A stretch of 64,000 nt of DNA, taken from the NCBI RefSeq assembly GCF_006503695.1, contig NZ_SBIK01000008.1, positions 44,703-108,702 on the forward strand, written 5' to 3'. Within the stretch, counting starts at the first letter, position 1. The number at the start of each line of letters is the position of its first letter. This document shows positions 1 through 8,446 of this stretch, in pieces. A model generated the notes under the pieces. That model ran no database searches, was not told the DNA's origin, and worked only from the letters and a program-made list of their open reading frames with translations. Position numbers and translations under genes: made by a program. This DNA comes from Tepidiphilus succinatimandens (lineage in GTDB: Bacteria; Pseudomonadota; Gammaproteobacteria; Burkholderiales; Rhodocyclaceae).

Positions 1-1
1 G

Positions 2-94
2 AAACTCGATATCGATCTGTCCATCGAGTCCATTCGCCATCCGGAGAATTTTCCTCTGGTCTCGAGAGCGAACGAGTTTATCGAAAAAGCATAA
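2..94 (+). CDS. 3' end of a gene, acyl carrier protein-like (partial)
   Basis: An open frame enters from the left edge and stops at TAA 92-94, giving 30 residues that end in NEFIEKA. The pattern LDIDLSIESIRHPENF followed by a short helix resembles the C-terminal third of acyl carrier proteins, where an acidic I/L-rich segment and a PENF-like turn precede the last helix. The phosphopantetheine serine would lie outside the window, so the family cannot be confirmed. It could also be the end of an unrelated small protein. Confidence 0.4.
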   Translation, partial: KLDIDLSIESIRHPENFPLVSRANEFIEKA

Positions 95-168
95 ATAGGG
101 ATTGCGAACAAGTCTCTGGCGACGATAGGTGGGTGCCTCTGGGCGCTGACTTTCAGTCCGCGCCGTTT

Positions 169-340
169 TCACTCGGCGCCGAGCGGGCCATCGTTGGCAA
201 TGAGCAACAGCATCACCTCTTTGAGCCGACGCAGATCATAGCGCCTTGATCGGCTCAGTCGCTCCCGATCCTGGCGAAACGCGCGCGTATAGTCGGCCGC
301 TCGCGGTGGCCTGGTCCGCTTACTGGTAGGCGGTTTCTTC
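169..340 (-). pseudogene. Truncated YafQ-like mRNA interferase toxin remnant
   Basis: The minus strand reads KRTRPPRAADYTRAFRQDRE followed by a segment ending MLLLIANDGPLGAE and a TGA stop (169-171). This matches the N-terminal half of YafQ/RelE-type toxins, which normally continue with a conserved W..H.L.G.W..RE.H. segment and a catalytic C-terminal histidine. Here that half is missing. The usual ATG before the first Lys is also absent (AGT at that place, beside the end of the antitoxin remnant), so both start and active site are lost. It is a decayed toxin gene with no expected activity. Confidence 0.6.
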
Positions 341-463
341 GAGGTCGTCGAAGAGCACCTCGGCGGAGGAAAAACGGGCTCGCCGGGTCTGTCGTATCGC
401 CCGGGCTTCGGCCATCGCTTCGCGTGTGGCTGTGTTGGGCACTTTCAGTTCCAGGGGACTTAT
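320..463 (-). pseudogene. RelB/DinJ-family antitoxin remnant (C-terminal half)
   Basis: The minus strand reads LELKVPNTATREAMAEAR and continues to a stop at 320-322 after the acidic tail LFDDLEETAYQ. This is the C-terminal, toxin-wrapping half of DinJ/RelB antitoxins. The N-terminal ribbon-helix-helix DNA-binding half is not present upstream, and no good start codon with a ribosome site was found. It lies directly before the toxin remnant, with the usual antitoxin-then-toxin order and touching ends, so the pair is the relic of one operon. Confidence 0.6.
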
Positions 464-583
464 TGCTCCCGTTCTCTGTCGTGACTGATAAATTCTTTTA
501 GATTATATAAAACTACAAAAAATTCGCTTCTCCCGACTATGTTGCCTCGTTACCATGGGGTCATCATCAGTCGGGAGATCGCC

Positions 584-1582
584 ATGCGTTTCACACCTCG
601 TTCGCTCTTTCTCGCCGCCGCGGCGGCCTTGGCGCTGGGCAGCGCGCGTGCCGACGTGTCGCTGCTCAACGTCTCGTACGATCCCACACGGGAGTTCTAC
701 CAAGCCTATGATGCCGCCTTCGCGCGCCACTGGAAAGAGCGCACCGGGGAGACGGTGACGGTTCGCCAGTCGCACGGCGGCTCGGGCAAGCAGGCGCTGG
801 CGGTGATCCATGGGCTGGAGGCCGACGTCGTCACCCTGGCGCTGGGTTACGACATCGATGCCATTGCCCAGGCGGGCAAGCTCGCCCCCGACTGGCAGCA
901 GCGCCTGCCGCAGCGCAGCGCCCCCTACACTTCGACCATCGTCTTCCTCGTGCGCAAGGGCAATCCCAAGGCCATCCGCGACTGGGACGATCTCGTCAAA
1001 GGTGACGTCTCCGTCATCACGCCCAACCCCAAGACTTCCGGCGGGGCGCGCTGGAACTACCTCGCGGCGCTCGCCTGGGCGCACAAGCGCTGGCCCGGCG
1101 ATGAGCGCAAGGCCACCGACTATTTGCGCGAACTCTATCGCCGCGTGGCCGTGCTCGACGCCGGCGCCCGCGGCGCCACCAACACCTTCGTCCAGCGTGG
1201 CCTGGGCGACGTGCTGCTTGCCTGGGAAAACGAAGCCTTCCTTGCCCTGCAGGAATCCGGCCCGGACACCTTCGAGATCGTCGTCCCGTCGGTGTCCGTG
1301 CTCGCCGAGCCGCCGGTGGCGGTGGTCGACAGCGTCGTCAGCCGACGCGGCACCGCCGAGATCGCCCGCGCCTACCTCGAATACCTCTATTCCCCCGAGG
1401 GCCAGCGCCTCGCGGCCAAGCATTACTACCGCCCTGTCCATCCCCAATACGCCGACCCGGCCGACCTCGCCCGTTTCCCCAAGCTCGAACTGCTGACGAT
1501 CGAGGACTTCGGCGGTTGGCAAAAAGTGCAGCAGGAGCATTTCGCCGACGGCGGCGTGTTCGACCGCATCGTGACGAAGTGA
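584..1582 (+). CDS. sbp: Periplasmic sulfate-binding protein
   Basis: Solute-binding protein that delivers sulfate to the CysTWA ABC importer. The protein has 332 residues with a signal peptide ending near residue 23 (SARA before DVS). It carries the family signatures [36 protein letters not shown] and GARGATNTF, and follows the Sbp pattern (DPTR, TNTF, AWENEA) more closely than CysP. The start at 584 is chosen because GGGAGA sits just upstream and the signal peptide begins there; an ATG at 539 in the same frame would add 15 atypical residues. It stands alone here: the transporter genes begin 1.3 kb downstream after two genes on the other strand. AT-rich DNA at 480-540 probably holds the promoter. 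Confidence 0.92.
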   Translation: MRFTPRSLFLAAAAALALGSARADVSLLNVSYDPTREFYQAYDAAFARHWKERTGETVTVRQSHGGSGKQALAVIHGLEADVVTLALGYDIDAIAQAGKLAPDWQQRLPQRSAPYTSTIVFLVRKGNPKAIRDWDDLVKGDVSVITPNPKTSGGARWNYLAALAWAHKRWPGDERKATDYLRELYRRVAVLDAGARGATNTFVQRGLGDVLLAWENEAFLALQESGPDTFEIVVPSVSVLAEPPVAVVDSVVSRRGTAEIARAYLEYLYSPEGQRLAAKHYYRPVHPQYADPADLARFPKLELLTIEDFGGWQKVQQEHFADGGVFDRIVTK

Positions 1583-1593
1583 GGAGAGCGAAC

Positions 1594-1635
1594 ATGAATC
1601 CCGTTTCCCGCCGTACCGTGCTGAAAACCGTTCCG
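1594..1635 (+). pseudogene. Possible remnant of a Tat-signal protein start
   Basis: Eleven bases after the sbp stop there is a good ribosome site (GAGGAGAG) and an ATG opening MNPVSRRTVLKT, a twin-arginine-like signal start. The hydrophobic stretch that should follow is absent; the frame continues as unremarkable sequence and runs antisense into the next gene. This looks like the first dozen codons of a gene once coupled to sbp, with the rest deleted. A chance match is possible because the segment is short. Confidence 0.35.
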
Positions 1636-1737
1636 CCAGACTTACTTGTCAGGTCCCGGACGATTGCGTTGAACCAGCACGCCGACGATCCGTCCGCGTC
1701 ATTCCCGTCTGGCCGTCGGCATGCTTTTCTCTCAACT

Positions 1738-2244
1738 TCAGTGGTTTATCATATGCTCTGTTGGCATGTGTGCAGCGTCTTGGTCGATGAGATAAGGATT
1801 CATCATGCCGAAAATCATGGCTACATGGGAGAGTACCAGGAATGCCGCCACCAGCAGGGCATGGAGGAAGAGCTTGCGCTCTTCAGGGCTTGAACGGGCG
1901 AGTACGCCGAGATCAAGGAGCGCGAGCCCTGCCAAGGGGATCGCACCAGAGAGATAGAAACCGACGGCGATCATGTCGATCATGCCGCGCCACTGGCCGG
2001 TGAGGGTGAGCGGCACGACGACGTTGGGCAGGAGGTAGGCGAATACCCCCAGGAAATACACACCGGCGAGGATACTGGCCAAGCGGTTGAGGGCGCGCAG
2101 CCAACCGCCTCGAGAGCGAAGCAAGAGGATGAACAATTCGGTGATGGCCACCGTCTCCGCGAGGATGACGGGGATCGCCATGAAAAGGATCAGATTCCAA
2201 GGCTGGTTTTGGGCCAGCAGTTCCATGTAATGCGTCATGGGCAT
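1738..2244 (-). CDS. DUF6803-like polytopic membrane protein
   Basis: Protein of 168 residues with about four hydrophobic segments, beginning MPMTHYMELLAQNQPWNLIL. The family name is given from recalled similarity to DUF6803 proteins, which share the THYMELLA.NQPWNLI opening; no function is established for them. The C-terminus ends with a His-rich tail (HMPTEHMINH). AAGGAG lies 6-7 bases before the ATG at 2244, which supports this start over longer in-frame extensions. It is 82 bases downstream of another minus-strand gene and probably shares its transcript. It sits, oddly, between sbp and cysP on the opposite strand. Confidence 0.75.
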   Translation of the reverse strand: MPMTHYMELLAQNQPWNLILFMAIPVILAETVAITELFILLLRSRGGWLRALNRLASILAGVYFLGVFAYLLPNVVVPLTLTGQWRGMIDMIAVGFYLSGAIPLAGLALLDLGVLARSSPEERKLFLHALLVAAFLVLSHVAMIFGMMNPYLIDQDAAHMPTEHMINH

Positions 2245-2326
2245 GAGATTCTCCTTGCCATGTAAAGGGCGTGCGACATTCGGCCGGGCAGGATGTCCGG
2301 CTTGGATCGAGGGTGTGCAGGGAGAA

Positions 2327-2686
2327 TCAGGCTCGGGGTGGGGGATGGTCAGGCTGCGGGGTCTCGCCCGGTTTAAGCGAACGGCTGTGTGCCAGTAAGA
2401 CCGGTCGTCCCATGTGGTGGAAGACAACAGGTTGGATGGGTAGGCAGGGCGAAAACGCGACCGCGCAGTGCAGCTGGCATGGGGCGCTGGCTTTGGCAGC
2501 GAGCGGGTGTTCCGTGTGGCAGGTCGGGTGATCGGCAACAAACGAGCCATGCGTCGGCAGGGGAGGGGCTGCATGTTCTGCGGCCAGAATCGGCCCTGCC
2601 CACAGTCCCTTGAGGAGGAGAGCGCAGATCATGAGCATGACGAGCCGGCGATGGTGCAAGGTCGAAGGGCCCCCTGTTTTTTCCAT
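2327..2686 (-). CDS. Small secreted or membrane-anchored Cys/His-rich protein
   Basis: A 119-residue protein with a hydrophobic segment near residues 15-36 (MLMICALLLKGLWAG then PILAAEH), consistent with a signal peptide. The mature part has several Cys and His residues (CHTEH, CQLHC, HH) and a Pro/His-rich tail, a composition reminiscent of small periplasmic metal-related DUF2946-type proteins. I do not recognise a specific family. The start at 2686 follows a purine-rich region; an internal Met at residue 17 is an alternative. It is divergent from cysP across a 153-base intergenic region and upstream of the DUF6803-like gene. Metal binding is inference. Confidence 0.6.
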   Translation of the reverse strand: MEKTGGPSTLHHRRLVMLMICALLLKGLWAGPILAAEHAAPPLPTHGSFVADHPTCHTEHPLAAKASAPCQLHCAVAFSPCLPIQPVVFHHMGRPVLLAHSRSLKPGETPQPDHPPPRA

Positions 2687-2748
2687 TGTATATCGAGGCA
2701 AGGGGAAACCCTGCAGTACTTTAGCCAAATGGATACGGTTAATCGAAT

Positions 2749-2767
2749 TTATTCTTTCGAAGAATAA
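2749..2767. promoter_or_regulatory. Perfect 8-bp inverted repeat in the divergent cysP promoter region
   Basis: TTATTCTT at 2749-2756 and AAGAATAA at 2760-2767 are exact complements around TCG. The dyad lies 73 bases before the cysP start and 63 bases before the divergent small gene, in locally AT-rich DNA. It has no T run, so it is more likely an operator than a terminator. A similar ATTCTTTT tract occurs upstream of sbp near 493-500. The factor is unknown; a LysR-type sulfur regulator such as CysB is one possibility. Confidence 0.45.
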
Positions 2768-2839
2768 CCTACCAACCCCCACCCCGTTGAACCGCCTATA
2801 CCCCTTCGCTACCATCTTCTTCATCTCACCGGAGGATGG

Positions 2840-3844
2840 ATGATGCGTTCCTGGCGTTTTCTTGCCGCCCTGGCGGCCTTGCTGACACTGGTCGCGGCCG
2901 GCCCGGCGCGGGCCGAGACGAGCCTGCTCAACGTCTCTTACGACGTCTCGCGCGAGCTCTATAAAGAGATCAACCCGCTCTTCGCCGCGTCCTGGCAGGC
3001 GAGCAAGGGGGAGGCGGTGACGATCCGCCAGTCGCATGGCGGCTCGTCCAAGCAGGCGCTTGCCGTGGCGGCGGGGCTGGAGGCGGACGTGGTGACCATG
3101 AACCAGGCGTCCGACCTCGAGCTCCTGGCCGAGCGCGGGTTCGTCGCGCCCGACTGGCGCACGCGTTTTCCCAATCAGGCGGCACCTTATTCCAGCACCA
3201 TGGTCTTCCTCGTGCGTCAGGGCAATCCCAAGGCCATCCGCGATTGGGACGATCTCGTGCGCGAGGGGGTGCAGGTGATCGTGCCCAATCCCAAGGTGAC
3301 GGGCAACGGCCGCTATACCTATCTCGCGGCCTGGGGCTACGCCCGGCAGAAGACGGGCTCGGACGAGGGGGCGCGCGCCTTCGTCACCAGGCTCTTTCGC
3401 AACGTGCCGGTGCTCGACGGCGGCGGGCGCGGGGCGACCACCACCTTCACCCAGCGCGGCGTGGGCGATGTGCTCGTCACCTTCGAGAACGAGGCTCGCC
3501 TGATCGCGCAGGAGCTGGGCGGCAAGGAGTTCGAGATCGTCTATCCGTCCGTCTCCATCGAGGCGCCGGCGCCGGTGGCGGTGGTGGAGCCGGTGGTGGC
3601 CAAACGCGGCACGGCAGAGGTGGCGCGCGCTTATTTGCAGTTTCTCTTCAGCGAACCGGCGCAGGAGGTGATGGCCAAGCACTACTTCCGCCCCAGTGAC
3701 CCCCAGGTGCGCCAGCGTCACGCGGCGCGTTTCCCCGAGGTGCGCACCTTCACCGTGGAAGAAGTCTTCGGCGGCTGGGCGGCGGTGCAGCGCACGCACT
3801 TCGCCGATGGCGGCGTGCTCGACCAGATCCTCGGGCAGAAATGA
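2840..3844 (+). CDS. cysP: Periplasmic thiosulfate/sulfate-binding protein
   Basis: Second solute-binding protein of the sulfate/thiosulfate importer: 334 residues, signal peptide ending near residue 25 (PARA before ETS). Signatures include [36 protein letters not shown] and GGRGATTTF. The SYDVSREL and TTTF variants and FENEA fit CysP rather than Sbp. GGAGG precedes tandem ATGs at 2840 and 2843; either may be used. The stop overlaps the cysT start (ATGATG), so cysP-cysT-cysW-cysA form one translationally coupled operon. Confidence 0.92.
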   Translation: MMRSWRFLAALAALLTLVAAGPARAETSLLNVSYDVSRELYKEINPLFAASWQASKGEAVTIRQSHGGSSKQALAVAAGLEADVVTMNQASDLELLAERGFVAPDWRTRFPNQAAPYSSTMVFLVRQGNPKAIRDWDDLVREGVQVIVPNPKVTGNGRYTYLAAWGYARQKTGSDEGARAFVTRLFRNVPVLDGGGRGATTTFTQRGVGDVLVTFENEARLIAQELGGKEFEIVYPSVSIEAPAPVAVVEPVVAKRGTAEVARAYLQFLFSEPAQEVMAKHYFRPSDPQVRQRHAARFPEVRTFTVEEVFGGWAAVQRTHFADGGVLDQILGQK

Positions 3845-4674
3845 TGGCTGCGCACACGGGCGTGCTGCCGGGTTTCCGCCTCACGCTGGGCTATACGCTG
3901 CTCTACCTCTCGCTCATCGTGCTGCTGCCGGTGGCGGCGGTGTTCGGCAAAACGCTGGAGCTGGGCTGGGGCGAGTTCGTGGACGTGGTGAGCAACCCGC
4001 GGGTGCTCGCCGCCTACCGGCTTTCTTTCGGGGCGGCGCTCGCGGCGGCGGCGATCGATGCCGTCTTCGGCCTGCTGCTTGCCTGGGTGCTGGTGCGCTA
4101 TTCCTTTCCCGGCAAGCGCCTGGTCGACGCCCTCATCGACCTGCCGTTCGCGCTGCCCACGGCGGTGGCCGGCATCGCACTCACCGCGCTCTACGCGCCC
4201 AACGGCTGGTTGGGCGGGTGGCTCGCCGCGCTCGGGGTCAAGGTCGCGTTCACGCCGCTGGGCATTCTCGTGGCGCTCGTCTTCATCGGCATTCCTTTCG
4301 TGGTGCGCACGGTGCAGCCGGTGTTGGAGGAATTCGAGCCGGAATTCGAGGAGGCGGCCGCGAGCCTGGGGGCGAGCCGCTGGCAGGTGTTCCGCCACGT
4401 GATCCTGCCGCACGTGCTGCCGGCCACCGTCACCGGGTTTGCGCTCGCCTTCGCCCGTGCCGTGGGGGAGTACGGCTCGGTGATCTTCATCGCCGGGAAC
4501 ATCCCTTTCGTCTCGGAGATCGTGCCGCTGCTCATCATCGGCCAGCTCGAACAGTACGACGAGGCGGGCGCCACCGCCATCGCCACGGTGATGCTGGTCA
4601 TTTCCTTCACCCTCTTGCTCGTCATCAACGCCCTGCAAGCTTGGGCCGCCCGTCGCGGCGGCAAGGAGCAATGA
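3841..4674 (+). CDS. cysT: Sulfate/thiosulfate ABC transporter permease CysT (CysU)
   Basis: Inner-membrane permease of 277 residues with about six transmembrane segments. The EAA loop that contacts the ATPase is visible as [20 protein letters not shown] near residues 170-190. The conserved [12 protein letters not shown] segment is typical of CysT. It forms a heterodimeric channel with CysW. The start overlaps the cysP stop by four bases, and cysW starts two bases after its own stop, so stoichiometric co-translation is expected. Confidence 0.93.
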   Translation: MMAAHTGVLPGFRLTLGYTLLYLSLIVLLPVAAVFGKTLELGWGEFVDVVSNPRVLAAYRLSFGAALAAAAIDAVFGLLLAWVLVRYSFPGKRLVDALIDLPFALPTAVAGIALTALYAPNGWLGGWLAALGVKVAFTPLGILVALVFIGIPFVVRTVQPVLEEFEPEFEEAAASLGASRWQVFRHVILPHVLPATVTGFALAFARAVGEYGSVIFIAGNIPFVSEIVPLLIIGQLEQYDEAGATAIATVMLVISFTLLLVINALQAWAARRGGKEQ

Positions 4675-4675
4675 C

Positions 4676-5572
4676 ATGGACGCCGTTGCCGCGTTGCCCG
4701 CGCTCGAACTGCCCGCCCGCCGCGCTGCCGTGCGGCCGGTCACCACCGAGCCCGTCTGGGTGCGACGCGCCCTGATTGCGCTCGCGCTCGCCTTCTTCGG
4801 TCTCTTTCTGCTGCTGCCGCTTGCGGCCGTCTTCGTCGAGGCGCTGCGCAAGGGCTGGGCGGTGTATCTGGCCGCACTCGTCGAGCCCGACGCGCTCGCC
4901 GCCCTGAAACTGACGCTGCTGGCCGCCGCCATCGCCGTGCCGCTCAACCTCGTCTTCGGGGTGGCGGCTGCCTGGGCGATCGCGAAATTTTCCTTCCGCG
5001 GCAAGGCACTGCTGCTCACCCTGATCGATCTGCCCTTCTCGGTCTCGCCGGTGGTGGCGGGGTTGGGGCTGGTGCTGCTCTTCGGCAGTTCCGGCTGGTT
5101 CGGCGCCTGGCTCGCGGCGCACGAGGTGAAGATCCTCTTCGCCGTGCCCGGCATCGTGCTCGCCACCGTCTTCGTCACCTTCCCCTTTGTGGCGCGCGAG
5201 CTCGTGCCGCTCATGCAGGCGCAGGGGCGCGAGGAGGAAGAGGCGGCGGTGGTGCTGGGCGCGAGCGGCTGGCGCACCTTCTGGCACGTGACCCTGCCCA
5301 ACGTCAAGTGGGGTCTGCTCTACGGGGTGATCCTCACCAATGCCCGCGCCATGGGCGAATTCGGCGCGGTGAGCGTCGTCTCCGGACACATCCGCGGCCA
5401 GACCACCACCCTGCCGCTGCACGTCGAGATTCTCTACAACGAATACCAGTTCTCGGCGGCGTTCGCCGTCGCCTCGCTCCTGGCGCTGCTCGCCCTGGTG
5501 ACCCTGGTCGTCAAGCACGCCATCGAGCGGCGCGGCGATTTTGCCGCCCTGCGCCGTGGGAGCCGCACATGA
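4676..5572 (+). CDS. cysW: Sulfate/thiosulfate ABC transporter permease CysW
   Basis: Second permease subunit, 298 residues, with six predicted membrane segments after a longer cytoplasmic N-terminus (about 35 residues). It has the EAA motif [18 protein letters not shown] and the segment [13 protein letters not shown], both characteristic of CysW. The C-terminal [19 protein letters not shown] is a family signature. Its TGA overlaps the ATG of cysA (ATGA, 5569-5572). Confidence 0.93.
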   Translation: MDAVAALPALELPARRAAVRPVTTEPVWVRRALIALALAFFGLFLLLPLAAVFVEALRKGWAVYLAALVEPDALAALKLTLLAAAIAVPLNLVFGVAAAWAIAKFSFRGKALLLTLIDLPFSVSPVVAGLGLVLLFGSSGWFGAWLAAHEVKILFAVPGIVLATVFVTFPFVARELVPLMQAQGREEEEAAVVLGASGWRTFWHVTLPNVKWGLLYGVILTNARAMGEFGAVSVVSGHIRGQTTTLPLHVEILYNEYQFSAAFAVASLLALLALVTLVVKHAIERRGDFAALRRGSRT

Positions 5573-6636
5573 GCATCGAAGTCCGACACATCTGCAAGCG
5601 TTTTGGCGCCTTTACTGCGCTGGCCGACGTCTCGCTCGCCTTTCCCGACGGGGAACTCGTGGCGCTGCTGGGCCCTTCGGGCTGCGGCAAGACCACTCTG
5701 CTGCGCGTGATCGCCGGCTTGGAGCAGCCCGACTCGGGGCAGGTGCTCTTCGACGGCGAGGACGCTTCCGACACCCACGTGCGCGAACGCCGCGTCGGTT
5801 TTGTCTTCCAGCACTACGCGCTCTTCCGGCACATGAGCGTGTTCGACAACGTGGCGTTTGGCCTGCGCATGAAACCGCGGCGCGAGCGCCCGAGCGAGGC
5901 CGAGATCCGCCGCCGCGTGATGGCGCTGCTCGAACTCGTGCAACTCGACTGGATCGCCGATCGTTTCCCCTCGCAGCTCTCCGGCGGGCAGCGCCAGCGC
6001 ATCGCGCTCGCCCGGGCCCTGGCGGTCGAACCCAAGGTGCTGCTGCTCGACGAACCCTTCGGGGCGCTGGATGCGAAAGTGCGCAAGGAGCTGCGCCGTT
6101 GGCTTCGGCGCCTGCACGACGAGCTGCACGTCACTTCCATTTTCGTCACGCATGACCAGGAAGAGGCGCTGGAAGTGGCTGATCGCGTGGTGCTGATGCA
6201 CCGCGGCCGGGTCGAGCAGGTGGGCTCGCCCGAGGAGGTCTATCATCATCCCGCCACGCCCTTCGTCTATGACTTCCTCGGCTCGGTCAACCGCTTCGAG
6301 GGGCGTATGGAAGCAACGGGGCTGCGGGTGGGCGAGTCGCTGCTGCCGCACGAGGCACCGCTTCCCGCCGGTGAGGAGGTGGTCGCCTTCGCCCGGCCTT
6401 TCGAGCTCGACATCGTTCCGGCCGAGTCGGGGCAGGGCGTGCCGGCGCGCGTGGCCCGAATCCTTGCCTTCGGGGCGAGCGCCCGGGTGGAACTGGACGG
6501 GGAGGGCGAGCCCGCGCGCCGCTTCGAGGTCGAGCTGCCGCGCGAGCGCTGCGCTGCCTTGGCGCTTTCCCCCGGTCAACCGGTGCGGCTCGTGCCGGCC
6601 CGGCTGCGGGTGTTCGCCGGACGCGCTGAACCCTAG
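5569..6636 (+). CDS. cysA: Sulfate/thiosulfate ABC transporter ATP-binding protein CysA
   Basis: Cytoplasmic ATPase of 355 residues that powers the importer. Walker [10 protein letters not shown], signature LSGGQRQR, Walker [10 protein letters not shown] and the H-loop FVTHDQEEA are all intact in the first 210 residues. A C-terminal TOBE-like regulatory domain follows (about residues 235-350). The start ATG overlaps the cysW stop; a much longer upstream extension in the same frame runs antisense-like through cysW and is rejected. The TAG stop overlaps the TAG stop of the convergent chemoreceptor gene in the palindrome CTAG. Confidence 0.94.
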   Translation: MSIEVRHICKRFGAFTALADVSLAFPDGELVALLGPSGCGKTTLLRVIAGLEQPDSGQVLFDGEDASDTHVRERRVGFVFQHYALFRHMSVFDNVAFGLRMKPRRERPSEAEIRRRVMALLELVQLDWIADRFPSQLSGGQRQRIALARALAVEPKVLLLDEPFGALDAKVRKELRRWLRRLHDELHVTSIFVTHDQEEALEVADRVVLMHRGRVEQVGSPEEVYHHPATPFVYDFLGSVNRFEGRMEATGLRVGESLLPHEAPLPAGEEVVAFARPFELDIVPAESGQGVPARVARILAFGASARVELDGEGEPARRFEVELPRERCAALALSPGQPVRLVPARLRVFAGRAEP

Positions 6637-8258
6637 CCGATCTTGAACCGGCCTACCGCCTGGCGCAGCGTCTGCATCGCGTCTTCGATGAGTTTCGCGG
6701 CGGCGGTGGCGCGGTTGACCGTCTGATGGTTCTTGTCGGCCATCTGCACGATGGTCTCGACGTTGCGCGCCACCTGGTTGCTGGCCACCGACTGTTCCTT
6801 GAGCGCGTCGGAGATGTGGCTGGCGTAGTCGATGACGCGCCCCGAGCCCTCGGCGATGCGCTCGATCGACTCGCCCGCGGCGTTGGCGAGCTGCACCCCC
6901 TGTTCGACCTCGGCCACGCTGGTCTCCATCGCCGTCACGGCCTGCTTCGTGCCCTGCTGGATGTGGGCGATCATCTCGGTGATCTCCTGGGTCGACACGG
7001 TGGTGCGCTCGGCCAGTTTCCTCACCTCGTCGGCCACCACCGCGAAGCCGCGGCCGTATTCGCCGGCGCGCGCCGCTTCGATGGCGGCGTTCAAGGCGAG
7101 CAGGTTCGTCTGCTCGGCGATCGTCTCGATCACGTTGACGATGGAGGTGATCTCGGCGGAATGTTTCTCCAGCTGGCCGATGTCCTTGGCCGTTTCGGTG
7201 ACGCGATCGGCGATCTTCTTGATGCTCTCGACCGTGCGCTGCATCACCTCGCCACCTTCCTTGGCGATGGCACCCGATTCGCGGGCCACGCTGCTCGCTT
7301 CCTCGGCGTTCTTCGCCACCTCGCCGATGCTCACCGTGAGCTCTTCCACCGCCGCGGCCATGGTGGAGGAGGCGTCGTTCTGTTCATTGACGGCGCGCTC
7401 CACGTCACCGGCGACGGTGGCAAGCGTCGTGGCGGCCTCGGAGAGGTGATCGGTGTTGCGCCGGATCTCTCCCAGCATCTCGCGCAGCGATTGCTGCATC
7501 GTGGCCACCGCCTGTAGCATCCGGCCGATCTCGTCGCTACCCTCGACGCGCACCGGCGTGGTGAGATCCCCGGCAGCGGTGGCCTCGGCCGCCTGCAGGG
7601 CGATGGCGATGCGCCCTCCGATGCTGCGCGCGAGCGCCAGGGCGAGCGTGATCGCCAGGGCGAAGGCCACCGCGCCGCTGCCGTATAGAACCCAATGCGT
7701 CTGGGTCGAGACTTCGTCCAATCTTTCCAGCCGTTGCTGGAGCAGTCCGTGCCGTTCTTCAATGATTTGGGCAAAGGTGACGCGAATCTCATCCATTTTG
7801 GCCTTGCCGCGCTCGCTGCGCACGAGCGCTTCCATCTCGGCAAACGAGGCCCTGCCGGCATTGATTTCTTGCCGCAGGGCGATCAGCGGCGTGAGCCCTT
7901 GCTGCTGCCACTCCTTGCCCATGGCTGCCAGCCGTTCGATCGCCGCGCGGCGCTGCGGAGTTTGGGTGTTTGCCAAAGCTTCCTGGAATGCCTTCTGGAA
8001 TTCCTGTTCGCCGATCTGGACCGGCTCGAGAAAACTCTCCTTGCCCGAGAGGGCGAAACCGCGTACGCCGGTCTCCATGTTGATGAGCGCCTCGCGCATG
8101 CGGGTGAGGGCAGTAATGACCCCGTGCGAGCGGTCGACTTCCTCGACGGCCTCCGCCATGAGCGACAGATTGTAAGAAGTGACGGTGATCACGACGGCGA
8201 TCATCGCCGCCACGGCGCAGAACGAGGTGATGAGCTTGCTCTTTACGCTGAGAGACAT
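6633..8258 (-). CDS. Methyl-accepting chemotaxis protein with CHASE3-type sensor
   Basis: Membrane chemoreceptor, 541 residues. One transmembrane helix lies at residues 9-28, then a periplasmic four-helix domain of about 150 residues with the CHASE3-like pattern [18 protein letters not shown], a second helix near 188-210, a HAMP linker, and a methyl-accepting signalling domain. The highly conserved hairpin tip reads [20 protein letters not shown], followed by [15 protein letters not shown]. There is no C-terminal NWETF-like tether. The ligand is unknown. It is monocistronic and convergent with cysA. Confidence 0.93.
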   Translation of the reverse strand: MSLSVKSKLITSFCAVAAMIAVVITVTSYNLSLMAEAVEEVDRSHGVITALTRMREALINMETGVRGFALSGKESFLEPVQIGEQEFQKAFQEALANTQTPQRRAAIERLAAMGKEWQQQGLTPLIALRQEINAGRASFAEMEALVRSERGKAKMDEIRVTFAQIIEERHGLLQQRLERLDEVSTQTHWVLYGSGAVAFALAITLALALARSIGGRIAIALQAAEATAAGDLTTPVRVEGSDEIGRMLQAVATMQQSLREMLGEIRRNTDHLSEAATTLATVAGDVERAVNEQNDASSTMAAAVEELTVSIGEVAKNAEEASSVARESGAIAKEGGEVMQRTVESIKKIADRVTETAKDIGQLEKHSAEITSIVNVIETIAEQTNLLALNAAIEAARAGEYGRGFAVVADEVRKLAERTTVSTQEITEMIAHIQQGTKQAVTAMETSVAEVEQGVQLANAAGESIERIAEGSGRVIDYASHISDALKEQSVASNQVARNVETIVQMADKNHQTVNRATAAAKLIEDAMQTLRQAVGRFKIG

Positions 8259-8446
8259 GATTGGACCTCGGCTCGGAAGGATGGTTGCTGAACATTTTAG
8301 GGCAGGGCGAGGCGGATCGATGCGAAAAATGACGTGGTTTTTTCTGGCAAATCCGCGTTTTCATGATCCTGACACCACGACGGTGCTATGCTGATGGAAG
8401 TGTGAGGCCGCATGGTGCCGCTTCACCGTCGTGCAAGGAGAACTCT

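Noticed and set aside
120..172. Continuation of the YafQ toxin in another frame (a RGTH motif near 130-145 on the minus strand)
   Set aside because: A RGTH sequence like the toxin's C-terminal motif occurs in another frame, but the middle segment is missing and an in-frame stop intervenes; too short to claim.
2327..3799. A 490-codon minus-strand open frame covering cysP
   Set aside because: Only its last 119 codons look like a real protein (the small secreted protein); the rest is the antisense shadow of cysP with biased composition.
3718..5307. A 529-codon minus-strand open frame across cysT and cysW
   Set aside because: Antisense to well-recognised overlapping genes, low-complexity Ser/Arg/Gln-rich translation, no ribosome site.
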